Assembly (NCBI RefSeq): GCF_023006505.1 | Contig: NZ_JALBGV010000066.1 | Location: 1 to 33,725 of the forward strand | Origin: Neorhizobium sp. SHOUNA12A | GTDB lineage: Bacteria; Pseudomonadota; Alphaproteobacteria; Rhizobiales; Rhizobiaceae | DNA length: 33,725 nucleotides | Direction of reading: 5' to 3' | Part shown: one piece after another, positions 7,055 to 15,904 of the stretch | Position numbering within the stretch: the stretch's first letter is position 1 | Layout: each line of letters begins with the position of its first letter | The notes under the pieces: generated by a model | Databases searched by the model: none | Told to the model about the DNA's origin: nothing | What the model saw: the letters and a program-made list of their open reading frames with translations, nothing else | Program-made: the position numbers and the translations under genes

Positions 7055-9568
7055 TCACGCGCGCAGTGCAACGTTGTCGGTGTCGAACGGGCTCTCGGCG
7101 ACGACGCTGGCATTGTAGAGATTGCCGAGAATCTTGATCTTGAGCCGCGTGCCCGTCTCCGCATAACCCGGCTTCACCATCGCCAGCGCCAGAGACTTGC
7201 CGATCCGCCAGCCGTAGGCGCCGTTGGTGGCGCGGCCGATCAATTCGCCGGCTTCATTGTAGATCGCCTCCGAACCGCGGGCATCGAGATCGTTGGCGCC
7301 TTCGACCACCAGCGTGCAGAAATTCCACTTCAGCCCCTTCTCCCTATAGGAAAGCAGACCTTGCTTGCCGAGGAACTCCTTGTCCGTCTTGATGAAACGG
7401 TCGAGACCGGACTCGTAGGCATTGTACTCGATCGACATTTCGCGCGGGATAAGCCGATACGACTTCTCGACCGACATGGAAAGCATGGCACGAATGCCGA
7501 AGGGTTTGATGCCGAATTCGGCGCCGGCTTCCATCAGCTTGTCGAAGATGTAGTTCTGCATCTCGATCGGGTGATGCAGTTCCCAGCCCAGTTCGCCGAC
7601 GAAATTAACGCGCAACGCATGGGCGGACGCCATGCCGACGGAAATCTCCTTGCCGGAAAGCCAGGGGAAATCCCGGTTGTCGAGGCTGGTGCGGGTGAGC
7701 TTCTTCAAAACCTGGCGAGACTTCGGGCCGGCCAGAACCAGCACGCCGAGCCTCTGGGTAATCTGGGTGAGTTTGACCGACCCATCCGTCGGCGCGAGCT
7801 TGCGCAGATAATCCTGGTCATGCGCCTCATAGGCACCAGCCGATACCAGATAGAAGCGATCCGGCGCCCACTCGTAGACGGTGAACTCGGAGCGCACCCC
7901 ACCCTGTTTGGTAAGCAGGTGGCAGAGCGCGATGCGCCCGCGCTTCTTCGGGATCGCATTGGCGAAGATCGAGTCGAGGAAAGCGCGCGCACCCGGGCCG
8001 GACACTTCCATCTTGGCGAAGGCCGACATGTCGAGCACGCCGACATTCTCGTGGACATTCTTGACCTCGTTGCCCACGTGGTCGAAATAGTTCGAGCGGC
8101 GGAAAGACCATTTTTCGACGATCCGACCATCTTCCAGTGCCGGCGCATGATTGTGACCGGTCAGCACCTCGACGCCGACGCCGAGGTCTTCCGCAGGCAC
8201 TTCATAACCTTCAGGCGCGAACCAGTTGGCGCGTTCCCAGCCGTAGACAGAGCCGAACACCGCACCCATCTTCTTCAGCCGGTCATAGACCGGCGTCGTC
8301 TTCAAGGGACGCGCGGCAGAACGCTCCTCGTCGGGATAATGCATCGTGAAAACATTGGCATAGGCCTCTTCGTTCTTCTCGATGAGGTAGCCTTCCGTTG
8401 CGTAAGGGCCGAAGCGGCGCGGATCGACGCCCATCATGTCGACGGTGGGTTCGCCATCGACGATCCATTCCGCGAGCTGCCAGCCGGCGCCGCCGGCCGC
8501 GGTGATGCCGAAGGAATGGCCTTCGTTCAGCCAGAAGTTCTTGAGGCCAGGTGCGGGGCCGACGATCGGCGAGCCGTCCGGCGTATAGGCGATCGCCCCA
8601 TTGTAGACCTTCTTGATGCCTACTTCGCCGAAGGCCGGCACGCGCACGATGGCGGTCTCGATATAGGGCATCAGCCGGTCGAGTTCCTCGTTGAAGAGCT
8701 CATATTCGCTCTCGTCGGACGGACCGTCGACGTAACAGACGGGTGCTCCGACCTCGTAAGGCCCGAGCAGCAGGCCGCCATTCTCCTCGCGCATGTACCA
8801 GGAGGAGTCCGATTCGCGTAGGACCCCCATTTCCGGCAGGCCCTTGGCCTTGCGCTCCTGGATCGCCGGATGCGGCTCGGTGACGATGTACTGGTGCTCG
8901 ACCGGGATGACCGGAATGTTGATGCCGACCATCTCGCCGGTCTTGCGCGCGAAGTTGCCGGTGCAGGAAATGATGTGCTCGGCGGTGATCTCGCCCTTGT
9001 CGGTCGTCACTTTCCAGAGCCCGTCCGGCTGTTGTGCGATGGCGGTGACGGTCGTGTTTCGATAGATCGTGGCGCCGAGGTCGCGCGCACCCTTGGCAAG
9101 CGCCTGCGTGAGGTCCGCCGGCTGGATATAGCCGTCGTCAGGATGCTGGATGGCGCCGAGAATCCCATCCATCTCGCAGAGCGGCCAGATCTCCTTCACC
9201 TGTTCGGGCGTCAGGACGTTGACCGTGACGCCGATCGTCTCGGCGATCCCGGCATAATACATATACTCTTCCCAGCGGTCCTTGGTGCGGGCGAGACGGA
9301 TGTTCGAGACTTTCGAGAAACCGACATTCATGCCCGTCTCTTCCTGCAGTTCCTGATAGAAACGCACCGAATATTTATGCAGCTGGCCGACCGAATAGGA
9401 GAGGTTGAAGAGCGGCAGAAGGCCCGCCGCATGCCAAGTCGAACCCGAGGTCAATTCCTTGCGTTCGATCAGAACCGCGTCGCTCCAGCCCTTTTTCGCC
9501 AGATGATAAAGCGTCGAAACACCGACCACGCCGCCGCCGATCACCACCGCCCGTGCATGTGTCTTCAT
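7055..9568 (-). CDS. Dimethylglycine/sarcosine dehydrogenase-like FAD enzyme with GcvT domain
   Basis: The 837-aa protein has the full two-part structure of the DMGDH/SARDH family. An N-terminal FAD oxidoreductase contains the dinucleotide motif GGGVVG at residues 11-16 and STWHAAG, whose His46 matches the histidine that carries covalent FAD in dimethylglycine dehydrogenase. From about residue 440 comes a GcvT-like aminomethyltransferase region that would pass the released one-carbon unit to tetrahydrofolate. No signal peptide is seen, so it is cytoplasmic. The start follows GAGGGG with a suitable gap, and a strong terminator follows the gene. Expected reaction: oxidative N-demethylation of a methylated glycine or related amine, yielding methylene-THF. 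This fits downstream of a corrinoid-dependent betaine demethylase. The exact substrate cannot be read from sequence; related rhizobial proteins are annotated variously. Confidence 0.9.
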   Translation of the reverse strand: MKTHARAVVIGGGVVGVSTLYHLAKKGWSDAVLIERKELTSGSTWHAAGLLPLFNLSYSVGQLHKYSVRFYQELQEETGMNVGFSKVSNIRLARTKDRWEEYMYYAGIAETIGVTVNVLTPEQVKEIWPLCEMDGILGAIQHPDDGYIQPADLTQALAKGARDLGATIYRNTTVTAIAQQPDGLWKVTTDKGEITAEHIISCTGNFARKTGEMVGINIPVIPVEHQYIVTEPHPAIQERKAKGLPEMGVLRESDSSWYMREENGGLLLGPYEVGAPVCYVDGPSDESEYELFNEELDRLMPYIETAIVRVPAFGEVGIKKVYNGAIAYTPDGSPIVGPAPGLKNFWLNEGHSFGITAAGGAGWQLAEWIVDGEPTVDMMGVDPRRFGPYATEGYLIEKNEEAYANVFTMHYPDEERSAARPLKTTPVYDRLKKMGAVFGSVYGWERANWFAPEGYEVPAEDLGVGVEVLTGHNHAPALEDGRIVEKWSFRRSNYFDHVGNEVKNVHENVGVLDMSAFAKMEVSGPGARAFLDSIFANAIPKKRGRIALCHLLTKQGGVRSEFTVYEWAPDRFYLVSAGAYEAHDQDYLRKLAPTDGSVKLTQITQRLGVLVLAGPKSRQVLKKLTRTSLDNRDFPWLSGKEISVGMASAHALRVNFVGELGWELHHPIEMQNYIFDKLMEAGAEFGIKPFGIRAMLSMSVEKSYRLIPREMSIEYNAYESGLDRFIKTDKEFLGKQGLLSYREKGLKWNFCTLVVEGANDLDARGSEAIYNEAGELIGRATNGAYGWRIGKSLALAMVKPGYAETGTRLKIKILGNLYNASVVAESPFDTDNVALRA

Positions 9569-9585
9569 GGAAAGAACCCCTCTTC

Positions 9586-9599
9586 GGCCTCGTGAGGCC
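9586..9599. promoter_or_regulatory. Short palindrome upstream of the FAD demethylase
   Basis: GGCCTCGTGAGGCC is a perfect 6-bp inverted repeat with a 2-base centre, 18 bases upstream of the start codon at 9568 and just before its ribosome site. It could be an operator or a leader hairpin. The rest of the 154-bp gap to the channel gene (9569-9722) shows no clear promoter or terminator. Confidence 0.3.
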
Positions 9600-9722
9600 T
9601 TTTCGCAAACTGCAGCGACTATGCAATTCCGGCACGCGGGCCAAACGCCTGTTTACGACATGCCGGGAGCCAGCCCGCGACGATCATCAGAATGGCCGCG
9701 CGGGGCTCGGGCAGAGGGTCGG

Positions 9723-12200
9723 TTAGGCGCCCCCTCTTGCATCGTTCTCCTCCGGCAGGATCGGCCGGCCCCGATGAAAGATGATCTCCTGCTGCGGGAA
9801 CGGGATCGCGATCCCCTCCTCCTTGAACCGCTTGAGGATGGCGATCCTCAGATTGTTGCGGATCCTCAAACCCTCGCCCATGTCGGCCAAATGGAACCTC
9901 AGTTCGAAATTGAGCGAGGACGGACCGAAATTCAGGAACTCCACGTGCGGTTCCGGATTGCGCAGCACTTCCGGAACCTGGTCGACCAGTTCCAAAAGAA
10001 TATCCATCACCTTCTGCGGATCGGTATGGTGGCTCACCGCGACCGGCACTTCGGAACGCCCGATCTTGTTGCGGTGCGTCCAGTTGCCGACCGGCGAATT
10101 GATGAGGTCGGAATTCGGCACGATGATCGACTGCTTGCGAAACGTCTCGATCTCCGTGGCGCGCACCGAAATGCGCTTGACGATACCTTCCGTCGCCCCG
10201 GTCACCACATGGTCACCGACCTTGAACGGCCGCTCGACGAGCAGGATCAGGCCGGACACGAAGTTCGAGACGATATTCTGGAGACCGAAACCGATGCCGA
10301 CCGACAAGGCGGATGCGACCAGCGCGAAGCTCGACAGGTCGATGCCGGCGGCAGAAACGCCGACGAGCACCGCAAGCCCGACGCCGAGATAACCGATACC
10401 GGTCTTGACCGAATTACGGACGCCGAGATCCACCTGGCTGCGCGCCAGTACATTGCCGTCGATCCATTTTTGGATCCAGCGCGTGATGACGAAGCCGAGG
10501 CCGAAAAGCAGAATGCCGCCGAAAATACCGACGATCGAAATAGAGATGTTACCGATCCGGATCTGCGTGAAAAAGCTGTAGATCCAGGATTCGATATCGG
10601 CAATCTGGAAACCCCAGGTCAAGAGGATGAGGGGGATGCCGAGGATCAGCGCAAAGGCATAGATGCCAAGCCCCGCGACAAGCCCCGCCTGGTCGAGCGA
10701 CACCTCGCCGAAATGAAAGCGTTCGGCGAGCCGGCGGCCGGCGGCCGTATCCGTGAACGATCCCTGTTTCGAGATCGCCCTGCCCGACAGCAGTCCGATA
10801 TAGATCAGCACGATCACCGCACCGGTCAGCACGATCTGGGTGGAGGCGAACCGAGCAAGCCCGACATATCCCGTCAGCACCGACAGGATGAGGAGCAGGC
10901 CCATGACGCGAAGGAACAGAGGAAAGAAGCGCGGCCAGCGATGCCCCGGACTATCGGGATCCTCGCCCTCGGCAAGCCGCGGCTGGATGAAGGAGATGGC
11001 GATCAGGATCAGGCCGATGATGACGGAGGCGAGCAGGCTTTTGACGATGGTCAGAACCAACGGGGAATTCAGCGCCTCGCTGATCGCGCCGAGCAGATAG
11101 TCGAGCCCGTTGACGATCGCCATGGCAAGCACGGCGAGTGTCAGCAGATGGGCGCCACGGTTAGTGATGCGGACGAGCCGCCATTCCGGTTCGCCGGGCG
11201 CCAGCACGCCATAGGTTAGCTTCCAGACGAAATTGACGAACCAGACGAATGCGAAAAATGTCACCACGATCGGCGTGATATCCGTGCGCAGGACGTTGAA
11301 GCCGTCGAGGAACAGGAAGGAGGCGACCAGGAAGGCCGCCAGTGACACGGTCTGGATCACCGTCGACCAGAAGGCCACCGACAAACGCCTGATATAGGAA
11401 GGATGTTCATGGTCGTCGCGCCGGATGAAGCGCCCGAACAGCCGGTATCCTCCAGACAGGAAGAGCATGGCCGCGCCGAGCGACAGTGCCAGCGCTCCGA
11501 GCAGTTGCAGCTTCTTGAATTTCCAGACGAAACTGATCCAGCCGCTGAAGGTGGAGCCGAAATTCCTGACTTCCGCGACGAATGCGTTGCCGGCATCGGC
11601 GAACAGCTCGCCCGACAGCTCCGTGTGGCGGAAGAGCGTCTGGGTAAACAGCGTGCGGCGCAGATTGGTGATCGTGTTGGCGACCTGCGTCGCGCTGTTG
11701 GAAAGCTGGCCGGCGTCGTCGACGATAATGTTGAGTTCCGAGCGCTCGTTCAGCAGCCGGTTGCGCTCCTCGACGACCGCGGGCGCTTCCGGCGGCTGGC
11801 CGGCTGCGGGCGGCTCGCCGAGTCCCTTGAGGCGGGCCTGTATCTGTTCGACACGCGTACGCATGGCATCCGATGCGGATCGCATTTCGCCGACGATCGC
11901 TTCCGCTCTAACCCTGAGTTCCGCAAGACGTGCATCGTCGTCGGCATCGCTCTGTATCCGGTTGCGAAAGGAATCGAGCTGCTGGCGGATCGCGTCGATC
12001 TTGCCCTTCATATCGGTATTGATGGAATCGACGGTGACGTCGGGCGCCACCTGTTCCTGGCGCTGTCCTTGTGCCTGCTGCTGCGCCTGTGCGGCCGCCT
12101 GCGAGGGCAAGCCGAGCGGGGCAGCGATCATGAGTGCCGCCAGGAGCGCGCACGCTATCCGTTGAATGGTCGAAGGGCCGGTCGTGAGAAGTTGTGTCAA
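9723..12200 (-). CDS. Large mechanosensitive channel of the MscS family (DUF3772 type)
   Basis: The protein has about 825 aa. It has an N-terminal signal peptide (hydrophobic stretch IACALLAALMIAAPLGLP, then Ala/Gln-rich), a periplasmic helical region with coiled-coil character (about residues 45-200), many membrane helices, and the MscS core near the C-terminus. The pore helix and beta domain are recognisable in GFGLQNIVSNFVSG, VERPFKVGDHVVTG and IIVPNSDLINSPVGNW. Family role: tension-gated ion release at the inner membrane during osmotic downshift. The start is uncertain. The frame stays open to 12347 only through a TTG that precedes no signal-peptide-like sequence. TTG 12200 gives a proper signal peptide and is chosen here, and ATG 12131 would cut into it. 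The gene is divergent from the small stress protein at 12364. Confidence 0.85.
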   Translation of the reverse strand: MTQLLTTGPSTIQRIACALLAALMIAAPLGLPSQAAAQAQQQAQGQRQEQVAPDVTVDSINTDMKGKIDAIRQQLDSFRNRIQSDADDDARLAELRVRAEAIVGEMRSASDAMRTRVEQIQARLKGLGEPPAAGQPPEAPAVVEERNRLLNERSELNIIVDDAGQLSNSATQVANTITNLRRTLFTQTLFRHTELSGELFADAGNAFVAEVRNFGSTFSGWISFVWKFKKLQLLGALALSLGAAMLFLSGGYRLFGRFIRRDDHEHPSYIRRLSVAFWSTVIQTVSLAAFLVASFLFLDGFNVLRTDITPIVVTFFAFVWFVNFVWKLTYGVLAPGEPEWRLVRITNRGAHLLTLAVLAMAIVNGLDYLLGAISEALNSPLVLTIVKSLLASVIIGLILIAISFIQPRLAEGEDPDSPGHRWPRFFPLFLRVMGLLLILSVLTGYVGLARFASTQIVLTGAVIVLIYIGLLSGRAISKQGSFTDTAAGRRLAERFHFGEVSLDQAGLVAGLGIYAFALILGIPLILLTWGFQIADIESWIYSFFTQIRIGNISISIVGIFGGILLFGLGFVITRWIQKWIDGNVLARSQVDLGVRNSVKTGIGYLGVGLAVLVGVSAAGIDLSSFALVASALSVGIGFGLQNIVSNFVSGLILLVERPFKVGDHVVTGATEGIVKRISVRATEIETFRKQSIIVPNSDLINSPVGNWTHRNKIGRSEVPVAVSHHTDPQKVMDILLELVDQVPEVLRNPEPHVEFLNFGPSSLNFELRFHLADMGEGLRIRNNLRIAILKRFKEEGIAIPFPQQEIIFHRGRPILPEENDARGGA

Positions 12201-12307
12201 ATGTCTGCTCTTTTGTCTTTCGATCGGATTCGCGCGCGAAAATAGAGTGACTTCTGGGCGAAGAAAAGGAATGCTCTGACGCCCGGCCACGAATTGGAAC
12301 AATTCGT

Positions 12308-12333
12308 GGAACCTGGAACATTTCTTCGCGTTT
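12308..12333 (+). promoter_or_regulatory. EcfG-type general stress promoter
   Basis: GGAAC (12308-12312), a 16-base spacer and CGTTT (12329-12333) match the established alphaproteobacterial EcfG/RpoE2 consensus GGAAC-N16/17-CGTT. The gene starts at 12364, about 25 bases past the expected transcription start. Two further TGGAAC copies lie at 12295-12300 and 12315-12319 without a correctly spaced -10. Confidence 0.8.
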
Positions 12334-12363
12334 CTCCGTCCCAACAATCATTGAGGGTAAGTC

Positions 12364-12618
12364 ATGGAACAGGCAGGTATCGGCTGGATCGCAGCCATCA
12401 TCATCGGCGGCATTGCCGGCTGGCTCGCTGAAAAGTTCATGAAAAGCGACATGGGCTTAATCATGAACATCATTCTCGGCATTGTCGGCGCCATCATCGC
12501 CAATGCCATTCTCAACTTTTTCCACCTTTCGCTGGGTAGCGGCTGGATCGCTTACCTCATCGCCGGCTTTATCGGCGCGTGCATCCTGATCGCCGTCGCA
12601 CGCCTGTTCCGCCGCTAG
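12364..12618 (+). CDS. GlsB/YeaQ/YmgE-family stress membrane protein
   Basis: The 84-aa, very hydrophobic protein has three membrane segments and the family's glycine-rich start (AAIIIGGIAGWLAEKFMKSD), followed by NIILGIVGAIIANAI and a C-terminal helix ending in RLFRR. Members of this transglycosylase-associated family are small inner-membrane proteins induced by stress; the molecular role is not established. GAGGG sits a few bases before the ATG. The EcfG-type promoter at 12308-12333 places it in the general stress response, which is common for this family in rhizobia. It ends 11 bases from the convergent DUF924 gene. Confidence 0.9.
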   Translation: MEQAGIGWIAAIIIGGIAGWLAEKFMKSDMGLIMNIILGIVGAIIANAILNFFHLSLGSGWIAYLIAGFIGACILIAVARLFRR

Positions 12619-12629
12619 TTACCTCAACG

Positions 12630-13187
12630 TCAGAAACCGGCGCCGGGCTTGGCCAGATATTCCAGCTCGGCGGCGGTCGATTCCCGGCCAAGCAGCGCAT
12701 TGCGATGCGGGAAGCGGCCGAACTCGCGGATCACCAGGCGGTGACGCTCCGCATAATCCAGATAATCCGCATCCCCCAGCAAAGCGAAGAGCTCCACCGA
12801 CCGATCCTGATCGGCAAGGACTTCCGAGTGTTCGAACGGGAGATAGAAGAAGCCGCGCTGTTCGGGCAGGACCGCCATATCCGCACCGGCCTCGATTGCC
12901 AACCTTGCCTCCCGCAAAGCCAGCCAGTCCGTTGCGAAGGCAAGCGGGGTGCCGCGATAGAGATTGCGGGAAAGCTGGTCGAGCACGATCACCGCCGCGA
13001 GCCGGTTTTCCGGCGAAGTCCGCCACGCGTCGAGCTCGCCCCGGGCAAGCGAGAGATGCGTCGCGGCAAAATGCCGGCGCATCGCCTCATCGAGCGCCTC
13101 GTTCTTCTCAAACCAATCCTTGCGGGTCAGTTCCCTGAACCAGAAGCTGAAAACCTCTTCGGGGGTCTTTATGTCGGCCTGCGCCAT
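12630..13187 (-). CDS. DUF924 family protein
   Basis: The 185-aa protein matches the DUF924 family throughout: an early EEVFSFWF segment, then VIVLDQLSRNLYRGTPLAFATD in the middle (quoted in part as LDQLSRNLYRG), FFYLPFEHSE, and a late FGRFPHRNALLGR. The family forms an all-helical, TPR-like fold of unknown function. The start ATG follows a GAGGAG that overlaps the stop of the UPF0303 gene. With only 11 bases between them, the two genes are translationally close and surely co-transcribed. No catalytic motif can be named. Confidence 0.88.
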   Translation of the reverse strand: MAQADIKTPEEVFSFWFRELTRKDWFEKNEALDEAMRRHFAATHLSLARGELDAWRTSPENRLAAVIVLDQLSRNLYRGTPLAFATDWLALREARLAIEAGADMAVLPEQRGFFYLPFEHSEVLADQDRSVELFALLGDADYLDYAERHRLVIREFGRFPHRNALLGRESTAAELEYLAKPGAGF

Positions 13188-13198
13188 AGAATATCTCC

Positions 13199-13690
13199 TC
13201 AGTCGAGACGGAGTGTGGAGATATCCTTGCCGGTCATCCGCGCAAGGGCTTCGACGACCATGTTATGATCCTCGCGCTGCGGCAGGCCCGAAACGGTCAC
13301 CGCTCCGATGCAGCCGACGCCGGCGACCTTGATCGGGAAGCTGCCGCCATGCGGCGCGTGGTCTGCCGCGGAAATACCATATCGGTTTTCGACCGTGTCG
13401 CCCTGGAGCTCGAGCTTCCGTCCGATTGCATAGCTGGACTGGAAGAAGCGGAGCACAAGATTGCGCTTGCGCCGTACCCAGCTCTGGTTGTCGGCGCTGG
13501 TGCCCGGAAGCGCCGTGTAGAAGGCCGACATCGAATGCAATTGCACGTCGATGACGATGCTCAGGCCCCGCTCGACGGCCATCTGCCGGAGCAGCGATCC
13601 GAGATCCCAGGCTGTCGTCAGGTCGAACCGGTCGAAGACCAGCGCCTTCTCCTGCTCGGCGATCTTCGCCATGTCTTCTTCGATGGCCAT
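13199..13690 (-). CDS. UPF0303 (GlcG/HbpS-like) family protein
   Basis: The 163-aa protein matches UPF0303 over its length. Visible landmarks are an N-terminal helix DMAKIAEQE, the strand VIDVQL, WVRRKRNLVLRF, and the glycine-rich HGGSFPIKVAGVGCIGAVTVSG shortened here to GGSFPI and GVGCIGAVTVSG. The fold is related to HbpS/GlcG proteins, some of which bind haem or assist redox enzymes; the function of this branch is not settled. GGAGGAG precedes ATG 13690 by 6 bases, which decides against the longer frame from 13810. It lies first in a pair with DUF924 and 61 bases after the FMN reductase gene on the same strand. Confidence 0.85.
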   Translation of the reverse strand: MAIEEDMAKIAEQEKALVFDRFDLTTAWDLGSLLRQMAVERGLSIVIDVQLHSMSAFYTALPGTSADNQSWVRRKRNLVLRFFQSSYAIGRKLELQGDTVENRYGISAADHAPHGGSFPIKVAGVGCIGAVTVSGLPQREDHNMVVEALARMTGKDISTLRLD

Positions 13691-13751
13691 GCGTTCTCCT
13701 CCGCGTTGCGGTTGCGGGGGATTGATGACGGCAAAGCGAACGAAAGTAAAG

Positions 13752-14303
13752 TTACTCGGCAGCGGCGAGTTCCCGGACAGGAAAGAACGCGGCGAGTTCA
13801 TCGACGGCAAAGCCGATCCGCTGCTGCAGCGCCTCGGAGATGATGCGGTAGTCGGCGAAATCGCGATCGGACGCGTAGACGGCCGTCGGCAGGGTATGGG
13901 CCATGAAGAAACCGAAAAGCGGCCGAAGCTGATGTTCGACCATCAGCGCGTGCCGGTCGCCGCCGCCGGTAGCGGTGATCAGGATCGGCTTGGCGCGCAG
14001 CTGTTCGGGATCGATCAGATCGATGAAATGCTTGAAGAGCCCGGGATAGCTGCCCTTGTAGGTCGGCGAACCGACAATCAGGAAGTCCGCCTCGACGACA
14101 TCCGCCAGTACCCTGGCGGCCGCTTCATCCAAATCACCCTGGCGTTGTGCCTGACCAAGAGACGGTCCCACATCGGTGAGATCATGAAGCCGGGTATCGA
14201 ATCCATAACGCTCGGCTGCGACCGAGGCGATATGTTCGACCAGCGCAAAAGTCTTGGACGGGCGATTATAGCTCCCCGCGAGACCGACGAGTTTCAGGGC
14301 CAT
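13752..14303 (-). CDS. NADPH-dependent FMN reductase (SsuE/MsuE-like)
   Basis: The 183-aa flavodoxin-fold protein has the phosphate-binding start LVGLAGSYNRPSKT and the family signature GSPTYKGSYPGLFKHFIDL (residues about 75-95). A GGGDRHALMVEHQLRP segment shapes the flavin site. SsuE/MsuE enzymes supply reduced FMN to two-component monooxygenases that release sulfite from organosulfonates. ATG 14303 follows AGGAAGGA. The longer frame starting at 14366 has no ribosome site. No monooxygenase or sulfonate transporter is in the window, but the preceding gene on the same strand is a FAD/NAD(P)-binding protein. A flavin-redox role in sulfur acquisition is a plausible inference. Confidence 0.85.
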   Translation of the reverse strand: MALKLVGLAGSYNRPSKTFALVEHIASVAAERYGFDTRLHDLTDVGPSLGQAQRQGDLDEAAARVLADVVEADFLIVGSPTYKGSYPGLFKHFIDLIDPEQLRAKPILITATGGGDRHALMVEHQLRPLFGFFMAHTLPTAVYASDRDFADYRIISEALQQRIGFAVDELAAFFPVRELAAAE

Positions 14304-14420
14304 GGAAATTCCTTCCTGCGCAATGACTTTCTCCAGATTAACGTCGATGGCGCGGCATGAAAGCAAGGAACCTGCCGTTGATGCTCGATCAGGAGAAAAT
14401 CGTGCTCACGGAATGCTCGA

Positions 14421-15806
14421 CTACGCGATACGGGCTCGCCGTGGTGCCGTCCGGGAAATGTCCGTGGCGATTGTCTCTGCAAGCGCCTTGGCCTGTACGC
14501 GGATATCCGGCACCGCCGTGATCTCCCAGAACTGGCCGGCGGTCAGCGCTCCGGCAGCAAACAGGCCGGGCTGTGGCCGGCCATCCGGATCGAGAACGCG
14601 AGACCGCCCATCAACGGAGATGCCAAGTCCGAGTTCGTCCATGGCGATCATCCCAAGGTTCCGCATCTCGGTCAGCAGCGGCGAATGGCCGATGCCGGCG
14701 CGCTCCATGCCGCTGCAGTTGACGATCCAGTCCGCATGGAAGGAGGCAATGTCCGGCGTGCCGCGTTGCCTGAACCGGACGTTCGCACCGTCGCCGTCTC
14801 TCTCGATCGAGCGGAGAAAACCGGCATGCACGGTCACCGTACCGTCCCTCAGGAGCGCGTTGAAGCGGGCGAACACTTCCGGCGCGACGCGGTGGCGGTG
14901 GACGTTCCACCAGGCAAGCGCATGGCGTAGGAACCGCGAGCGCTGCTCGGCGGTCAGGCTCTGCCACAAAGCCTGGGTCTGCGGTCTTAGGCCATCGACG
15001 ACGCCCCGCCAGTCGGCACCGTTCTCCACCTGTCGCCGCAAGGCGCGCAGCAGAGCGCTGATTTCGCGGCTATCGGGCAGATCCGGCGTGACGGGAGCGG
15101 CGCGCCGGGTCGGATGCGGGTGCGGCACCAGTCCGCGGCGCGACAGGACATGGATGCGGCCGCGATGTCCTTGGGCGCGCAGCGACAGAACCTGGTCGAT
15201 CATCGTCAGGCCGGAGCCGAAGATACAGAGTTCGTCGGTGCGGCCGACGCGCGAAAGCCAGCCGAGCCGCCAGGGATTGTCGATGATGCGGGAGCCGACG
15301 CCCGGATCGATACGATCCTTCGGCAAAGGCAGATCGGCATTGCCGACGCCGAGCGCCAGAATGACGGTACGGGCCCGCAGTTCGCCGGCGTTGTCGAGAT
15401 GGAACATGATCCCGTCCTGTTCGCACTCGACGCAGGCCGTCGCCTTGGCTCGGATAAAATCCACATGCGCGCGCCGCTCACGGGGCCTCAGCAGCGAGGC
15501 AAGCGTATCGCGCAGGTAAAGGCCGTAGTCGCCGCGAGAGGCGAAATCCTCCGGAAAGGCCGCCCTGCCCTGGCTGCGTAGCCATTCGACGAAATCGTCC
15601 GGTCGATCCGGGAACACGCTCATCCGTGCCGCCGGGACATTGAGACGATGCAGATAGAATTCGGTGCGGTAGGCGGTGCCTCGTCCGAAGCCGGGATCGT
15701 CGCCGACCACCGCGATCGAAGCGGAGGACGGCAGGAAGCGCAGGAGGTTGATGGTAAGGGCGATTGCGGAAAAACCGGAACCGACGACGGCGACATCATA
15801 GGTCAT
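14421..15806 (-). CDS. FAD/NAD(P)-binding oxidoreductase-like protein
   Basis: The 461-aa protein belongs to the FAD-NAD(P)-binding family (NAD_binding_9 type). The N-terminus has VAVVGSGFSAIAL, then VVGDDPGFGRGTAY, which is typical of this family. A second dinucleotide motif (ELCIFGSGLTMIDQ) lies near residue 170 and a FAD-closing segment (GLFAAGALTAGQFWE) near the end. It would be a cytoplasmic flavoprotein; the substrate is unknown. The start at 15806 follows GAGGAG and opens directly into the Rossmann motif. The frame upstream to 15902 is rejected. An inverted repeat TCTA-N9-TAGA lies about 100 bases upstream. With the FMN reductase 117 bases downstream it may form a sulfur-related redox operon; this is inference. 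Confidence 0.82.
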   Translation of the reverse strand: MTYDVAVVGSGFSAIALTINLLRFLPSSASIAVVGDDPGFGRGTAYRTEFYLHRLNVPAARMSVFPDRPDDFVEWLRSQGRAAFPEDFASRGDYGLYLRDTLASLLRPRERRAHVDFIRAKATACVECEQDGIMFHLDNAGELRARTVILALGVGNADLPLPKDRIDPGVGSRIIDNPWRLGWLSRVGRTDELCIFGSGLTMIDQVLSLRAQGHRGRIHVLSRRGLVPHPHPTRRAAPVTPDLPDSREISALLRALRRQVENGADWRGVVDGLRPQTQALWQSLTAEQRSRFLRHALAWWNVHRHRVAPEVFARFNALLRDGTVTVHAGFLRSIERDGDGANVRFRQRGTPDIASFHADWIVNCSGMERAGIGHSPLLTEMRNLGMIAMDELGLGISVDGRSRVLDPDGRPQPGLFAAGALTAGQFWEITAVPDIRVQAKALAETIATDISRTAPRRARIA

Positions 15807-15904
15807 CAAGCACACACTCCTCGTCCTGGGTTGCTTTGGGCGAAAGGTTGTCTTGGAAGCCACAGGAAAGCGGTTTTGCATCCGCTTCCGCTGGCGCTTC
15901 AATG

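Noticed and set aside
7361..8821. Plus-strand ORF of 486 codons opposite the FAD demethylase
   Set aside because: It is an antisense shadow of a clearly recognised enzyme gene.
9567..11219. Plus-strand ORF of 550 codons opposite the MscS-type channel
   Set aside because: It is an antisense shadow with low-complexity Asp/Arg/Gln composition and no start signal.
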